Below are positions 1-7,560 of a DNA stretch of 24,080 nucleotides, piece by piece. Source of the DNA: SIG603 sp964370775 (GTDB lineage: Bacteria; Bacillota; Clostridia; Oscillospirales; Acutalibacteraceae). The stretch is from contig CAYJKT010000038.1 of assembly GCA_964370775.1 (NCBI GenBank), positions 1-24,080 on the forward strand. The letters are read 5' to 3'. The position numbers and the translations under genes are program-made. Position 1 is the first letter of the stretch; each line of letters opens with the position of its first letter. The notes below the pieces were generated by a model, which had not been told where the DNA came from, did not search any database, and saw only the letters and a list, made by a program, of their open reading frames with translations.

Positions 1-9
1 AAATTTCAA

Positions 10-53
10 CTCCTATCTATTAAGAGTATAACCCATTATCGGAACAATATCAA
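10..53 (-). promoter_or_regulatory. Minus-strand promoter and RBS of a gene beyond the left edge
   Basis: Read on the minus strand there is a -35 TTGATA (53-48), a 17-bp spacer and a -10 TATACT (30-25), close to the sigma-A consensus. An AGGAG ribosome binding site follows at 14-10. No start codon at suitable spacing lies inside the window, so the start codon is probably just left of base 1. The gene itself is not visible. The promoter is embedded in the direct repeats at 36-86. Confidence 0.6.
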
Positions 54-86
54 GTATAACGGAATGATATAATTAGGTTATCGGAA
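36..86 (-). repeat. Three direct repeats TTCCGWTAW, candidate operator
   Basis: On the minus strand TTCCGATAA occurs at 86-78 and 44-36, with a variant TTCCGTTAT at 64-56. The start-to-start spacing is 22 and 20 bp, about two helical turns. The last copy sits in the -35/-10 spacer of the left-edge promoter and the other two lie upstream of the -35. This arrangement suits a transcription factor binding one face of the helix. The regulator is unknown. Confidence 0.45.
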
Positions 87-101
87 TAAATCTGTCATTT
101 T

Positions 102-566
102 TTACAGCAACCCAAATTCGTTTTTCAACGAATTAAATCTATTTTTTTCGTGCGTTTTTACCTCAAATAAAGGATTATACAAGCAGTGTTGCATCACATC
201 TGCATCTATTACTACTTCGTCAAAATTGCAGTGGGTAGTTCCTTTGCTGCTATGGTTGTATATTGCTGAACATATTTTTACTATTTCTTCTTCGGAAAAT
301 AGATTGAGACTTGTTAAAATCTCTCTTGCCATAACAGAGCCTTTGCGTGCATGGTCGTTACTGTCTAGAGTTGAGTAAGTGTAAATATCATGTAGCATGC
401 CTGCGATAGTGGCTAGCTCTGCGTTTTCGTTTCTTTTCATTGCTATTAAAGCACATGCTTGTGCCACACCGTATAAGTGAAGATAAGCACAGCGTTTTTC
501 AACGGTATCATCAATGTTTGATATAACGTTATCTACATATTCTCTGACTTTTTCAACTCTATTCAT
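102..566 (-). CDS. HD-domain protein (putative phosphohydrolase)
   Basis: A 154-residue cytoplasmic protein consisting of a single HD domain. The signature is visible as H30, the H59-D60 doublet in MLHDIY, H72, H105 in YNHSS and a later D in IDADV (near 121-123), which is the spacing of metal-dependent HD phosphohydrolases. The substrate cannot be read from the sequence; members of this group hydrolyse nucleotides or other phosphate esters. The start is supported by GGAG seven bases upstream of the ATG. It follows the alkyltransferase gene by 124 bp with no clear terminator between them, so it may be read from the upstream operon or from a weak local promoter. There is no signal peptide or membrane segment. 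Confidence 0.75.
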   Translation of the reverse strand: MNRVEKVREYVDNVISNIDDTVEKRCAYLHLYGVAQACALIAMKRNENAELATIAGMLHDIYTYSTLDSNDHARKGSVMAREILTSLNLFSEEEIVKICSAIYNHSSKGTTHCNFDEVVIDADVMQHCLYNPLFEVKTHEKNRFNSLKNEFGLL

Positions 567-690
567 TTGCTCTCCATTCTGCTTAAAAGTATATTAAATA
601 TCTATTTTGCAGTGTTTTACTTTATTTTAGTACACCCATTTTTTAAGTTCTATAATAAAATTAGTGGTTGATTTTATATAACAATGTATA

Positions 691-1146
691 TCAAACATTA
701 TTTTTTTCAAGTTTAAGTAATTGCTCTTTCATATCCAATCCACCACCATAGCCTACAAGTTTTCCGTTTTTACCTATAACTCTGTGGCACGGCACAATAA
801 TGCTTATTGGATTTTTATTGTTTGCAAGCCCTATAGCTCTACAAGCTTTTGGATTGCCAATATGAATAGCAACGTCTTGATAACACCAAGTTTCACCATA
901 AGGTATTTCGCATAAAGCGTTCCAAACTTTTTTCTGAAAATCAGTGCCTTTTAAATCAAAGTTTACGTTAAACTGTTTTCTAGTTCCGTTAAAGTATTCA
1001 TCTAATTGAGTGAAAACAATTTCTGAAAAATCACATACACTATTAACGCTAGCTACTTCATTAACTCTGTTAAGAGCACATAAGCAATCATTTTCAAAAT
1101 CTATTCTAATTATACCAACAGGGTAGGCTTTGTAAGCTGATTTCAT
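691..1146 (-). CDS. ogt: Methylated-DNA--protein-cysteine S-methyltransferase
   Basis: A 151-residue DNA repair protein that transfers the alkyl group from O6-alkylguanine to its own cysteine. The active-site motif PCHRVI is present at 119-124 (acceptor C120), preceded by the helix-turn-helix region (about 80-110, with IGNPKACRAIG and NPISII) and followed by GYGGG. An N-terminal domain of about 65 residues, as in Ogt, is present. The start has AGAGGT five bases upstream. The gene begins 12 bp after the stop of the Gfo/Idh/MocA oxidoreductase, so the two are probably co-transcribed; that pairing gives no clear functional link. Length and motifs are ordinary for the family. Confidence 0.93.
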   Translation of the reverse strand: MKSAYKAYPVGIIRIDFENDCLCALNRVNEVASVNSVCDFSEIVFTQLDEYFNGTRKQFNVNFDLKGTDFQKKVWNALCEIPYGETWCYQDVAIHIGNPKACRAIGLANNKNPISIIVPCHRVIGKNGKLVGYGGGLDMKEQLLKLEKNNV

Positions 1147-1158
1147 AAGATACCTCTT

Positions 1159-2136
1159 TTAAAATGTAAGTCCAATTTCTTTTCTGAATATTTCCATGTA
1201 TTTAAGCACTAATTTGCTCATTTCTTTACATCTGCTATAGTGCTCTTTGTGGTTATCTATATCTGTAATAAAATTATATAGAGATAAAGCTTCGTTTTTC
1301 ATTAAATCAGTGCTACCATTTTCGGCAAAAATTACGTTCTTTTCACCTGTTTTAGAGATATACTCAACATTTACAAGTCTAGAAATTGCACCGATATAAA
1401 TAGTTCCATCAGTTCCTTGAATATCACTAGGTGTATCAGATTGCGACACCTTAGAATATTTTAGGTTAACTATAAATTCATCATATTTAAGAGTGATAGT
1501 TCCAAGTGAGTCGGCACCAGTATCCATAATGGAGGCTGACACGCTATAAGATTTAGGTTCACCAAAATAATACAGAGCAGGGTATATGCAATATACGCCC
1601 AAATCCATAAGTCCACCTGTGTGCATATCTGGGTTAAAAATGTTTGGGATTTCACCTTTTAGGTAGTTATCTAGCTTGCTTGACCTCTGACAAAATGAGA
1701 AGTTAGCCATGCTAATATTTCCAAGTTTTTTTAAGTTTTCTTCTATTAAATTTTTTGTAGGGTTATGCATAAACTTGATAGCTTCTATAAAAATAAGACC
1801 ATTTTTATCAGCGATTTCATAAAGCTCATTTAGTTGAGATGTATAGCTAACTATAGGCTTCTCGCAAATAACATGCTTACCACCATTTAACAACTCTTTG
1901 CATTGCTCTGCATGAAAAACGTTGGGACTAGCAACGTAGACGGCAGAGAATTCATCACTTTTTGCAAACTCACGCAAATCGGTGTAGACTAAGTCTACAC
2001 CGTATTTTTCTGCGAATTGTTTGCCTGTATCATAACTTCTTGAATAAACAGCAGATAATTCCCACACTCCACTAGCTAAAGCACCGTCGATATATGAATC
2101 TGTTATCCAAGATGTACCAATTACTGCAAACTTCAT
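1159..2136 (-). CDS. Gfo/Idh/MocA family NAD(P)-dependent oxidoreductase
   Basis: A 325-residue cytoplasmic dehydrogenase. The N-terminal Rossmann domain starts at residue 2 with FAVIGTSWI, a glycine-rich dinucleotide loop that departs from the usual GxGxxA. The family signature EKP is at 92-94 (GGKHVICEKP), where the lysine is normally catalytic. The C-terminal alpha/beta domain contains DLGVYCIYP, the usual substrate-binding segment. Family members oxidise or reduce sugars, inositols or related polyols; the substrate here cannot be told. The RBS is weak. It lies 65 bp downstream of the phosphofructokinase gene and 12 bp upstream of ogt. An 11-bp perfect palindrome lies inside the coding sequence at 1980-2002. 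Confidence 0.88.
   Translation of the reverse strand: MKFAVIGTSWITDSYIDGALASGVWELSAVYSRSYDTGKQFAEKYGVDLVYTDLREFAKSDEFSAVYVASPNVFHAEQCKELLNGGKHVICEKPIVSYTSQLNELYEIADKNGLIFIEAIKFMHNPTKNLIEENLKKLGNISMANFSFCQRSSKLDNYLKGEIPNIFNPDMHTGGLMDLGVYCIYPALYYFGEPKSYSVSASIMDTGADSLGTITLKYDEFIVNLKYSKVSQSDTPSDIQGTDGTIYIGAISRLVNVEYISKTGEKNVIFAENGSTDLMKNEALSLYNFITDIDNHKEHYSRCKEMSKLVLKYMEIFRKEIGLTF
1980..2002. repeat. Perfect 11-bp inverted repeat inside the oxidoreductase gene
   Basis: CGGTGTAGACT at 1980-1990 is exactly repeated in inverted form at 1992-2002 with a single A at the centre. It encodes residues around YGVDLVYTD of the oxidoreductase. It could form a tight hairpin in the transcript or act as a protein-binding palindrome, but it may equally be chance codon choice. 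Confidence 0.6.
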
Positions 2137-2149
2137 TTTTTATGACCTG

Positions 2150-2181
2150 TTATGCCCAGAAATACTGATTATAAGGCATAA
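2150..2181. promoter_or_regulatory. Inverted repeat before the oxidoreductase gene, possible operator
   Basis: TTATGCC (2150-2156) and its complement GGCATAA (2175-2181) are 18 bp apart in the 65-bp gap between the phosphofructokinase stop and the oxidoreductase start. A TATAAT-like -10 (minus strand) lies between the arms, without a recognisable -35. The layout would suit a repressor site, but a weak transcript hairpin is also possible. Confidence 0.3.
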
Positions 2182-2201
2182 ACCTTTCTTATATTATTCT
2201 A

Positions 2202-3281
2202 TTATTTATCTCCAAAAGAGACACCCATTTCTCTAGCTGCTAAAACTTCGTCGCATTCTACAGGAACAGTTTTTAACTTACCAGCACATTTTTCTAATGG
2301 AACAGGTACAACCTCACCGTTCACCATACCGACCATTACACCAAAGATTTTGTTTCTGATAAATTTTGCAGCACCAGCGCCTAATCTAGAGCACAAAACT
2401 CTGTCATAAGAACATGGACTGCCACCACGTTGGTAGTGCCCCGGAACACAAACTTTAACTTCGCCGTCAAGCTCTTTTTGTAAGTCTTCTGCTATTTTAT
2501 AAGACACTGAAGGATATGGTCTTTCTGCGACAAGTTTTTTGTATTCTTTCTTGCTAAGTTTTGCTTCTTCTTTAGAAATTGCACCCTCAGCAACAGCTAT
2601 AATAGAGAACTTTTTGCCTTTTTTAGCAACATTAGTTATCTCTTTTGCAACAAGTTTAATGTCATAAGGTATCTCTGGTAAAAGGATAATGTCAGCGCCA
2701 CCAGCAATACCAGCATATAATGGAAGCCAACCTACTTTATGTCCCATAATTTCAACCAAGAAAATTCTACCATGAGAGGTAGCGGTAGTGTGAATTGCAT
2801 CTAAAACGTCAGTCGCTACTTCAACTGAACTATGGAAGCCAAAAGTTATGTCAGTTCCATAAACGTCGTTATCTATAGTTTTAGGTAGATGAATTACATT
2901 AAGCCCTTCTTGTCTAAGTAAATTAGCTGTTTTTTGTGTGCCGTTACCACCAAGAATTACAAGGCAATCTAGCTTCATTTTGCTGTAGTTTGCTTTCATA
3001 GATTTAACTTTATCAACGCTGTTTTCGTCTATAACTCTCATTAGCTTAAAAGGTTGTCTTGACGTTCCTAAAATCGTACCACCAAGTGTTAATATTCCAG
3101 AAAAATCCATTGGCTTCATAAGTTTATATTCACCAAATATCAGACCTTTGTAACCGTCTTTAATACCATAAATCTCTACGTCGTCTCCGAACTCATGGTA
3201 CAATGATTTTGCAACTCCTCTAATAGATGCATTCAAGCCTTGGCAATCTCCGCCGCTTGTTAAAATTCCTACTCTTTTCAT
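2202..3281 (-). CDS. pfkA: 6-phosphofructokinase, group III (predicted ATP-dependent)
   Basis: A 359-residue glycolytic enzyme phosphorylating fructose 6-phosphate to fructose 1,6-bisphosphate. The N-terminal GILTSGGD loop, the catalytic PKTIDND motif (133-139, base D137) and the substrate-binding segments GHYQRGGSP and SYDR are intact. The phosphoryl-donor loop reads GGNGT (111-115). The residue equivalent to E. coli position 104 is glycine (G114) and that at 124 is lysine (K134). In the published classification G104 goes with ATP use and K124 is found in PPi and mixed group III enzymes, so this is the G/K type, predicted to use ATP. N113 replaces the aspartate of the E. coli GGDGS motif. 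It has its own promoter at 3314-3342 and AAGGAG upstream of the ATG. Confidence 0.92.
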   Translation of the reverse strand: MKRVGILTSGGDCQGLNASIRGVAKSLYHEFGDDVEIYGIKDGYKGLIFGEYKLMKPMDFSGILTLGGTILGTSRQPFKLMRVIDENSVDKVKSMKANYSKMKLDCLVILGGNGTQKTANLLRQEGLNVIHLPKTIDNDVYGTDITFGFHSSVEVATDVLDAIHTTATSHGRIFLVEIMGHKVGWLPLYAGIAGGADIILLPEIPYDIKLVAKEITNVAKKGKKFSIIAVAEGAISKEEAKLSKKEYKKLVAERPYPSVSYKIAEDLQKELDGEVKVCVPGHYQRGGSPCSYDRVLCSRLGAGAAKFIRNKIFGVMVGMVNGEVVPVPLEKCAGKLKTVPVECDEVLAAREMGVSFGDK

Positions 3282-3313
3282 TGAACTAGTTCTCCTTTCA
3301 AGTCCTTAATTAC

Positions 3314-3342
3314 ATTGTAATACTTTTTTAGCATTATTTCAA
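3314..3342 (-). promoter_or_regulatory. Promoter of the phosphofructokinase gene
   Basis: On the minus strand a -35 TTGAAA (3342-3337), 17-bp spacer and -10 TACAAT (3319-3314) lie in the 71-bp gap between ppk and pfkA. The -10 is part of a small palindrome ATTACATTGTAAT (on the plus strand), which could be an operator. This lets pfkA be expressed apart from ppx-ppk. Confidence 0.6.
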
Positions 3343-3352
3343 GTATAAAATA

Positions 3353-5461
3353 TTATTCTGCTGAATGAATTGGTATAAGTGTTGGACTCTTAGTAGAATC
3401 ATTCAATTTAGCTAGTTTGTTTTCTGCCTGTTTAGAGAAATATTGTTGACAGTTAATTATGCTTTTACCTCTTTTATCAATAGGAGAGTATGTTGAATCT
3501 GAATTCATAATTCTTGCATTAACTGTGTCGTTTTCCATAACATTCACAATGTCTAAAACTCGTTCTTTAAGGTCGCTATCCTCAATAGGGAACACAAGCT
3601 CCACACGTCTATCAAGGTTACGTGGCATCCAGTCAGCACTACCCATGTATACCTTTTTTTGACCTAAGTTTTCAAAAATAAATATTCTGCTGTGCTCTAG
3701 TAATTGCCCTACTAAGCTTATGATTGTGATGTTCTCGCTTAGATTTTCAATACCAGGAATTGTACCACACACGCCACGTACAATTAGCTTGATTTTTACA
3801 CCAGCTTGAGAAGCTTTGTAAAGCTCGTTGGTAATCTCTGGGTCGATTAAAGAATTTACTTTTGCAGTAATTCCAGAAGGCATACCGTTTTTAGCATTCT
3901 CTGATTCTTGTCTAATCATACGCACAAAGAAATTTCTCATTCCATGAGGAGCTACAACAAAGTGATTGTATTCTGGTGGGCGAGAATATCCAGTTAAAAC
4001 ATTGAATAGTGAAGATGCATCAGAGCCAAAACGTTCGTTACAAGTAAACATGCTAATATCAGTGTATATTTTAGCAGTAGAGTCGTTGTAGTTACCTGTT
4101 CCCATGTGAACATATCTGCGAATACCGTCTTCTTCTCGTCTAACAACAAGTGCGATTTTGCAGTGAGTTTTAAGACCTAACAGACCATAAATAACATGAC
4201 AACCAGCTTTTTCAAGTTTTTTAGCCCACAGAATATTGTTTTCTTCATCAAATCTAGCTTTAAGTTCAACCAAAACAGTAACTTGCTTACCGTTTTCAGC
4301 AGCTTTCATAAGAGCTGCGATTATCGGTGAATTACCGCTAACACGGTATAGCGTTTGTTTTATCGCAAGTACATTTTCATCGTCAGCTGCTTGTTGAATG
4401 TACTTTACAACGCAGTCAAAAGTCTCGTAAGGGTGGTGAACTAATCTATCTTTTTCTCTGATAGCATCAAAGATATTGTCTTCTCCAAAAAAGTCAGGAG
4501 CTGGAGAAACAGGTGTAATAGGTTTAAAGAAAAAGTCGCTTCTAAAATTTTTGTTGCCAGTAAACTTCATTAAAAAAGTTAAATCTAATGGACCACTACA
4601 CTCATAAATTTCTTCATCATGCACATCACAGTTTTCCATTAAAAACTCTTTTATTTCTTTGTCAGATTTATTAGATATTTCAAGTCTAACTGGGCGACCA
4701 CGTTTTCTTTTTTTAATAGATTTTTCCATCTCCCACAAGAAATCTTCTGCTTCTTCATCTATATCCATATCAGCGTTTCTTGTAATTCTAAACATGCAAG
4801 TAGATTTTATCTCGTGAAGCTCAAAGAAAACAGAAATCTTTTCTACAATAATATCTTCAAGCATGATGAATTCCATTTTACCGTCTTCGCTTTTAAGCTC
4901 AATAAATCTTGGAAGAATAGACGGAACCTGAATGATTGCAAAACAATCCTCTTTTTTCTCTCTTTCCTCTAACTTAATCGCAATGTTTAGAGTTTTGTTA
5001 GCAAGAACAGGGAAAGGTCTGCTGTTATCTATCGCCATAGGAGTGATAACAGGGAAGATAACCTTGTTGAAATAATCATTTATAAAACTGCGTTGTGAAA
5101 CACTAGCTTTTTTATATGAAATAAATTGAATTTTACTTTTTTTGAGAGTAGGCAAAAGTGACCTGTTTAAACAACTATATTGTTTATCCATAAACAGATG
5201 AGTTTTATTATCTAGCTTTTTTAAAAGCTCAGTAGGTGTAAGACCTGAGTCATCTCTTTTCTTAATGTTTTCAGCAACTTTTGCTTGAACACCAGCAACT
5301 CTAACCATAAAGAATTCATCTAAATTAGAGCTTGTTATTGCTAAGAATTTTAGCTTTTCCATAATTGGATTTTCTTTTTTGAATGCTTCGTCAAGCACTC
5401 TCTCGTTGAAATCCAACCAACTTAATTCTCTGTTATTAAAAGGTATCGTGTGTACAGCCAT
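3353..5461 (-). CDS. ppk1: Polyphosphate kinase 1
   Basis: A 702-residue enzyme that reversibly polymerises the gamma phosphate of ATP into inorganic polyphosphate. All four PPK1 parts are recognisable: the N-terminal domain with ELSWLDFNERVL and SSNLDEFFMVRV, the head domain, and two PLD-like catalytic domains. The autophosphorylated histidine equivalent to E. coli H435 is H433 (LKTHCK) and the second histidine, equivalent to H592, is H590 (LLEHSRI). VHMGTGNYND and MGSADWMPRNLDRRVEL are typical. The length is near the usual 690-740. The start has AAGGAG seven bases upstream. It begins 11 bp after the stop of the Ppx-like gene, which indicates one transcript and probably coupled translation. 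Confidence 0.96.
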   Translation of the reverse strand: MAVHTIPFNNRELSWLDFNERVLDEAFKKENPIMEKLKFLAITSSNLDEFFMVRVAGVQAKVAENIKKRDDSGLTPTELLKKLDNKTHLFMDKQYSCLNRSLLPTLKKSKIQFISYKKASVSQRSFINDYFNKVIFPVITPMAIDNSRPFPVLANKTLNIAIKLEEREKKEDCFAIIQVPSILPRFIELKSEDGKMEFIMLEDIIVEKISVFFELHEIKSTCMFRITRNADMDIDEEAEDFLWEMEKSIKKRKRGRPVRLEISNKSDKEIKEFLMENCDVHDEEIYECSGPLDLTFLMKFTGNKNFRSDFFFKPITPVSPAPDFFGEDNIFDAIREKDRLVHHPYETFDCVVKYIQQAADDENVLAIKQTLYRVSGNSPIIAALMKAAENGKQVTVLVELKARFDEENNILWAKKLEKAGCHVIYGLLGLKTHCKIALVVRREEDGIRRYVHMGTGNYNDSTAKIYTDISMFTCNERFGSDASSLFNVLTGYSRPPEYNHFVVAPHGMRNFFVRMIRQESENAKNGMPSGITAKVNSLIDPEITNELYKASQAGVKIKLIVRGVCGTIPGIENLSENITIISLVGQLLEHSRIFIFENLGQKKVYMGSADWMPRNLDRRVELVFPIEDSDLKERVLDIVNVMENDTVNARIMNSDSTYSPIDKRGKSIINCQQYFSKQAENKLAKLNDSTKSPTLIPIHSAE

Positions 5462-5472
5462 TGTTTATCTCC

Positions 5473-7017
5473 TTATTTGAATAATCGTGATTTAACTATA
5501 AGACTTGGTGTTATGCCGAATATCTCTGTAAAGTATTTTGAGCATTTTGTAAACGCCCATTGCTCAAGAGAAGCGTTTTCGTTACAACTAGCAGTAATAA
5601 CAAAACTTTTATCATCAATTTTTAGTCTATCAATAATTAACTTGCCTTTTTGCGATTTATCTAAAGCATTAGCGACTTTGAATATGGCAATCAATTTGTA
5701 TACAGATATTTTTTCTTCTTCTGTAAGCTCAACTAGTATATCGATGTTGTTTTCTATAGATATTGTTTCATCAAAACCAGCGATTATCGCAATCAGCACA
5801 CATTGATGTTGTGTAATTCCATAAATCTCCATGTTTTTAACAAGGTCGTAAGCACTACGGAACTTAAAGCGAATATTTACAAATTCACCACAGCTATGCA
5901 AAATAGTAGCGACTTCAAGAAGGTGTCTATACTTAACATCCAATCCGTGTATATTTTTTAGCTTATCAAACAACTGACAAGCAAATTTTCTTACAGTGTT
6001 ATAGTGAACTGTGTTACAGTGGTAATCCCGAGCTAACAAAATAGATGACTCGACTGATGAATGTATAATATGGTCTTTGTACTTATTATAAGTAGAAGGT
6101 ATCAATATATGGTGAGCATAAATTTTCTCTAAATCAACTGGTGCTACAATAATTTTTGAACTTTTACCAACTGCTTTAATTAGCGTGGTAGAAATGCTTA
6201 AAACAGTAGACATTATACTCGCAGTATCTTCGTTTATATTGTATTTTAAAGCAATATTTTCAGCAGTGAGCGTTTTTGTAGCTTTATACATGTTTCTAAT
6301 ACTGGTATATGTCATTTCGTCATACAAATCAAGGGCTGATTTTTCACCAATATTTTTTAGGTTAGACATCTCATTACCAGTTAGTACTAATGTATTATAT
6401 TCGCTGTAATCAATTTTTAGTTTAGAAAAAACAGAGTGCAAATATTCTTCTATAATAGAATGATAATCTGTCTGCTCTTTTCGTAAACCACTAAACATAT
6501 CAAGCAGTTTAACAGTTCCTAAAGTGATGTTAAATGAACGCACAATATTAGTGCCGTCATAACAAGCTATACCTATACTACCAGAGCCAATATATGCTAA
6601 AATAGCTTTTTGATTAAATTTATTATCATTAGAGTTGTTCTCTAAAAAGTCCCAGAAAATAAGAGATTTTTCTTCGGTGTCTGTCAAAGTTATAACATCT
6701 AAATCATTCAAAATCTTAATTCTGTCAGCAATTACGTCTTTGTTGGTAGCTTCTCTCATAACAGAAGTGGAAAGCAACTTTACACTGGTTACATCATAAG
6801 TTTTGCAAACTGCTTTAAATTTATCTAAAATACTGTTAATCTCATTTAAGCTGTTTGCGCTAATTTTTTTGTCGATAAAAATTTCGTGTCCTAAAGTTAC
6901 TGGGTAAATTAATCTGTCCAAGGTAACGATTTTACCCTTGCTCAACTGAAAAATTCCCATTTTGATATTGCTTGAAGCAATTTCAATAACTGCACAATTA
7001 CGTGTGCCTTTTTTCAT
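5473..7017 (-). CDS. ppx: Ppx/GppA-family protein with degenerate active site
   Basis: A 514-residue protein with the two-part Ppx layout: an N-terminal ASKHA-fold phosphatase region (about 1-300) and a C-terminal HD-like region (about 320-514). Family landmarks TSVMREATN (84-92) and LTGNEMSNL align with exopolyphosphatase. Key positions differ: the canonical DIGGGSTE reads YIGSGSIG (142-149), so the aspartate and final glutamate equivalent to E. coli D143 and E150 are Y and G. The N-terminal DIGSNS loop reads EIASSN, and the HD doublet is HS (374-375). E115-E116 of the EE motif are kept. The fold is clear but exopolyphosphatase activity is doubtful; a sensor or regulatory role, or altered chemistry, is possible. 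It is the first gene of the ppx-ppk pair, with AGGAGG seven bases from the ATG. Confidence 0.85.
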   Translation of the reverse strand: MKKGTRNCAVIEIASSNIKMGIFQLSKGKIVTLDRLIYPVTLGHEIFIDKKISANSLNEINSILDKFKAVCKTYDVTSVKLLSTSVMREATNKDVIADRIKILNDLDVITLTDTEEKSLIFWDFLENNSNDNKFNQKAILAYIGSGSIGIACYDGTNIVRSFNITLGTVKLLDMFSGLRKEQTDYHSIIEEYLHSVFSKLKIDYSEYNTLVLTGNEMSNLKNIGEKSALDLYDEMTYTSIRNMYKATKTLTAENIALKYNINEDTASIMSTVLSISTTLIKAVGKSSKIIVAPVDLEKIYAHHILIPSTYNKYKDHIIHSSVESSILLARDYHCNTVHYNTVRKFACQLFDKLKNIHGLDVKYRHLLEVATILHSCGEFVNIRFKFRSAYDLVKNMEIYGITQHQCVLIAIIAGFDETISIENNIDILVELTEEEKISVYKLIAIFKVANALDKSQKGKLIIDRLKIDDKSFVITASCNENASLEQWAFTKCSKYFTEIFGITPSLIVKSRLFK

Positions 7018-7024
7018 TACAATT

Positions 7025-7054
7025 CCTCCTAGTGCTTTTTAAACTATTATAACA
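7025..7054 (-). promoter_or_regulatory. Extended -10 promoter and RBS of the ppx-ppk operon
   Basis: On the minus strand an extended -10, TGTTATAAT, occupies 7054-7046. No good -35 is seen at 17 bp, as expected for an extended -10 promoter. A perfect AGGAGG (7030-7025) precedes the ppx ATG by seven bases. Confidence 0.5.
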
Positions 7055-7123
7055 AATTAAATGTAAACTTATATTAATATTAAGTTAAATTTTGAATAAG
7101 AAATTATTTTATATAGAAAAAGC

Positions 7124-7152
7124 TTGCATTATATTACATTTTGTTGTATAAT
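7124..7152 (+). promoter_or_regulatory. Promoter of the tRNA-Ser gene
   Basis: TTGCAT (7124-7129), a 17-bp spacer and a perfect TATAAT (7147-7152) end 16 bp before the tRNA, the usual distance for a tRNA transcript with a short leader. Confidence 0.8.
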
Positions 7153-7168
7153 AACACATGTTAAAAAT

Positions 7169-7254
7169 GCAGAGGTATTCTAATGGTAAGGAGCCACATT
7201 GGAAATGTGGTGTGCCGTAAGGCATTGTGCGTTCGAGTCGCATCCTCTGCGCCA
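7169..7254 (+). tRNA. tRNA-Ser (anticodon GGA)
   Basis: The cloverleaf folds completely. The acceptor stem is GCAGAGG (7169-7175) with CCTCTGC (7244-7250); the D arm is TTC with GGA; the anticodon stem is CCACA with TGTGG around the loop TTGGAAA, giving anticodon GGA (7201-7203). A long variable arm (TGCC GTAA GGCA) is typical of serine tRNAs. The T arm is GTGCG with CGCAT around TTCGAGT. The discriminator is G7251, the serine identity base, and the CCA end is encoded at 7252-7254. It reads the codons UCC and UCU. Confidence 0.97.
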
Positions 7255-7257
7255 TAA

Positions 7258-7378
7258 GGTGTGACACATTTGGATGTCATACAGAAAAACCCTCAAAAAC
7301 TACCCTATAAAGGCTGTTTTTGAGAGTTTTTTATTTTTTTACAAGCGAAAATTTCAGGTGTGTTTTTTTGGATGTCAT
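7258..7378 (+). repeat. Direct repeat pair, possible integrase arm sites
   Basis: GGTGTG-N5-TTTGGATGTCAT (7258-7280) recurs as GGTGTG-N4-TTTGGATGTCAT (7357-7378). The first copy starts 3 bp after the tRNA 3' end. Short TGTCAT-type repeats next to a tRNA resemble arm-type sites of tyrosine integrases. No integrase gene and no second copy of the tRNA 3' end occur in the window, so this would be a vacant or relic site. Confidence 0.35.
7292..7340 (+). terminator. Rho-independent terminator of tRNA-Ser
   Basis: CTCAAAAAC (7292-7300) pairs perfectly with GTTTTTGAG (7316-7324) and is followed by a T-rich run to 7340. It lies 38 bp after the tRNA. Confidence 0.85.
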
Positions 7379-7447
7379 CTGTGTTTTAGAGGGTTTGAAC
7401 TCGCTGTTTAGGAAAATAGAGCGAAAAAATTACATAAAATCAAATTT

Positions 7448-7500
7448 AGGGCGATAATTTTAAGATTAATTTCTTGAAGTTATTGCCCTTTTTTGTTTTT
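7448..7500 (+). terminator. Second terminator-like hairpin in the gap
   Basis: AGGGCGATAA (7448-7457) pairs with TTATTGCCCT (7480-7489) with one G-U pair, followed by a run of T to 7500. No gene ends just before it. It may back up the tRNA terminator or end an unrecognised small RNA starting between the two hairpins. Confidence 0.6.
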
Positions 7501-7560
7501 AAATCTAAAAATTTAAGGAGTGTTTACACATCAAATGGTTTTAGGAAAATTTCCCGATAT

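Noticed and set aside
5450..5806. A 118-codon open frame on the plus strand over the ppx/ppk junction
   Set aside because: It is antisense to two recognised genes, with no family motif and no supporting promoter.
6921..6940. A partial match to the shared GH motif (CGATTTTACC) inside the ppx gene
   Set aside because: It lies in coding sequence and matches only the 3' half; TTTTACC is common here as the complement of GGTAAA codons.
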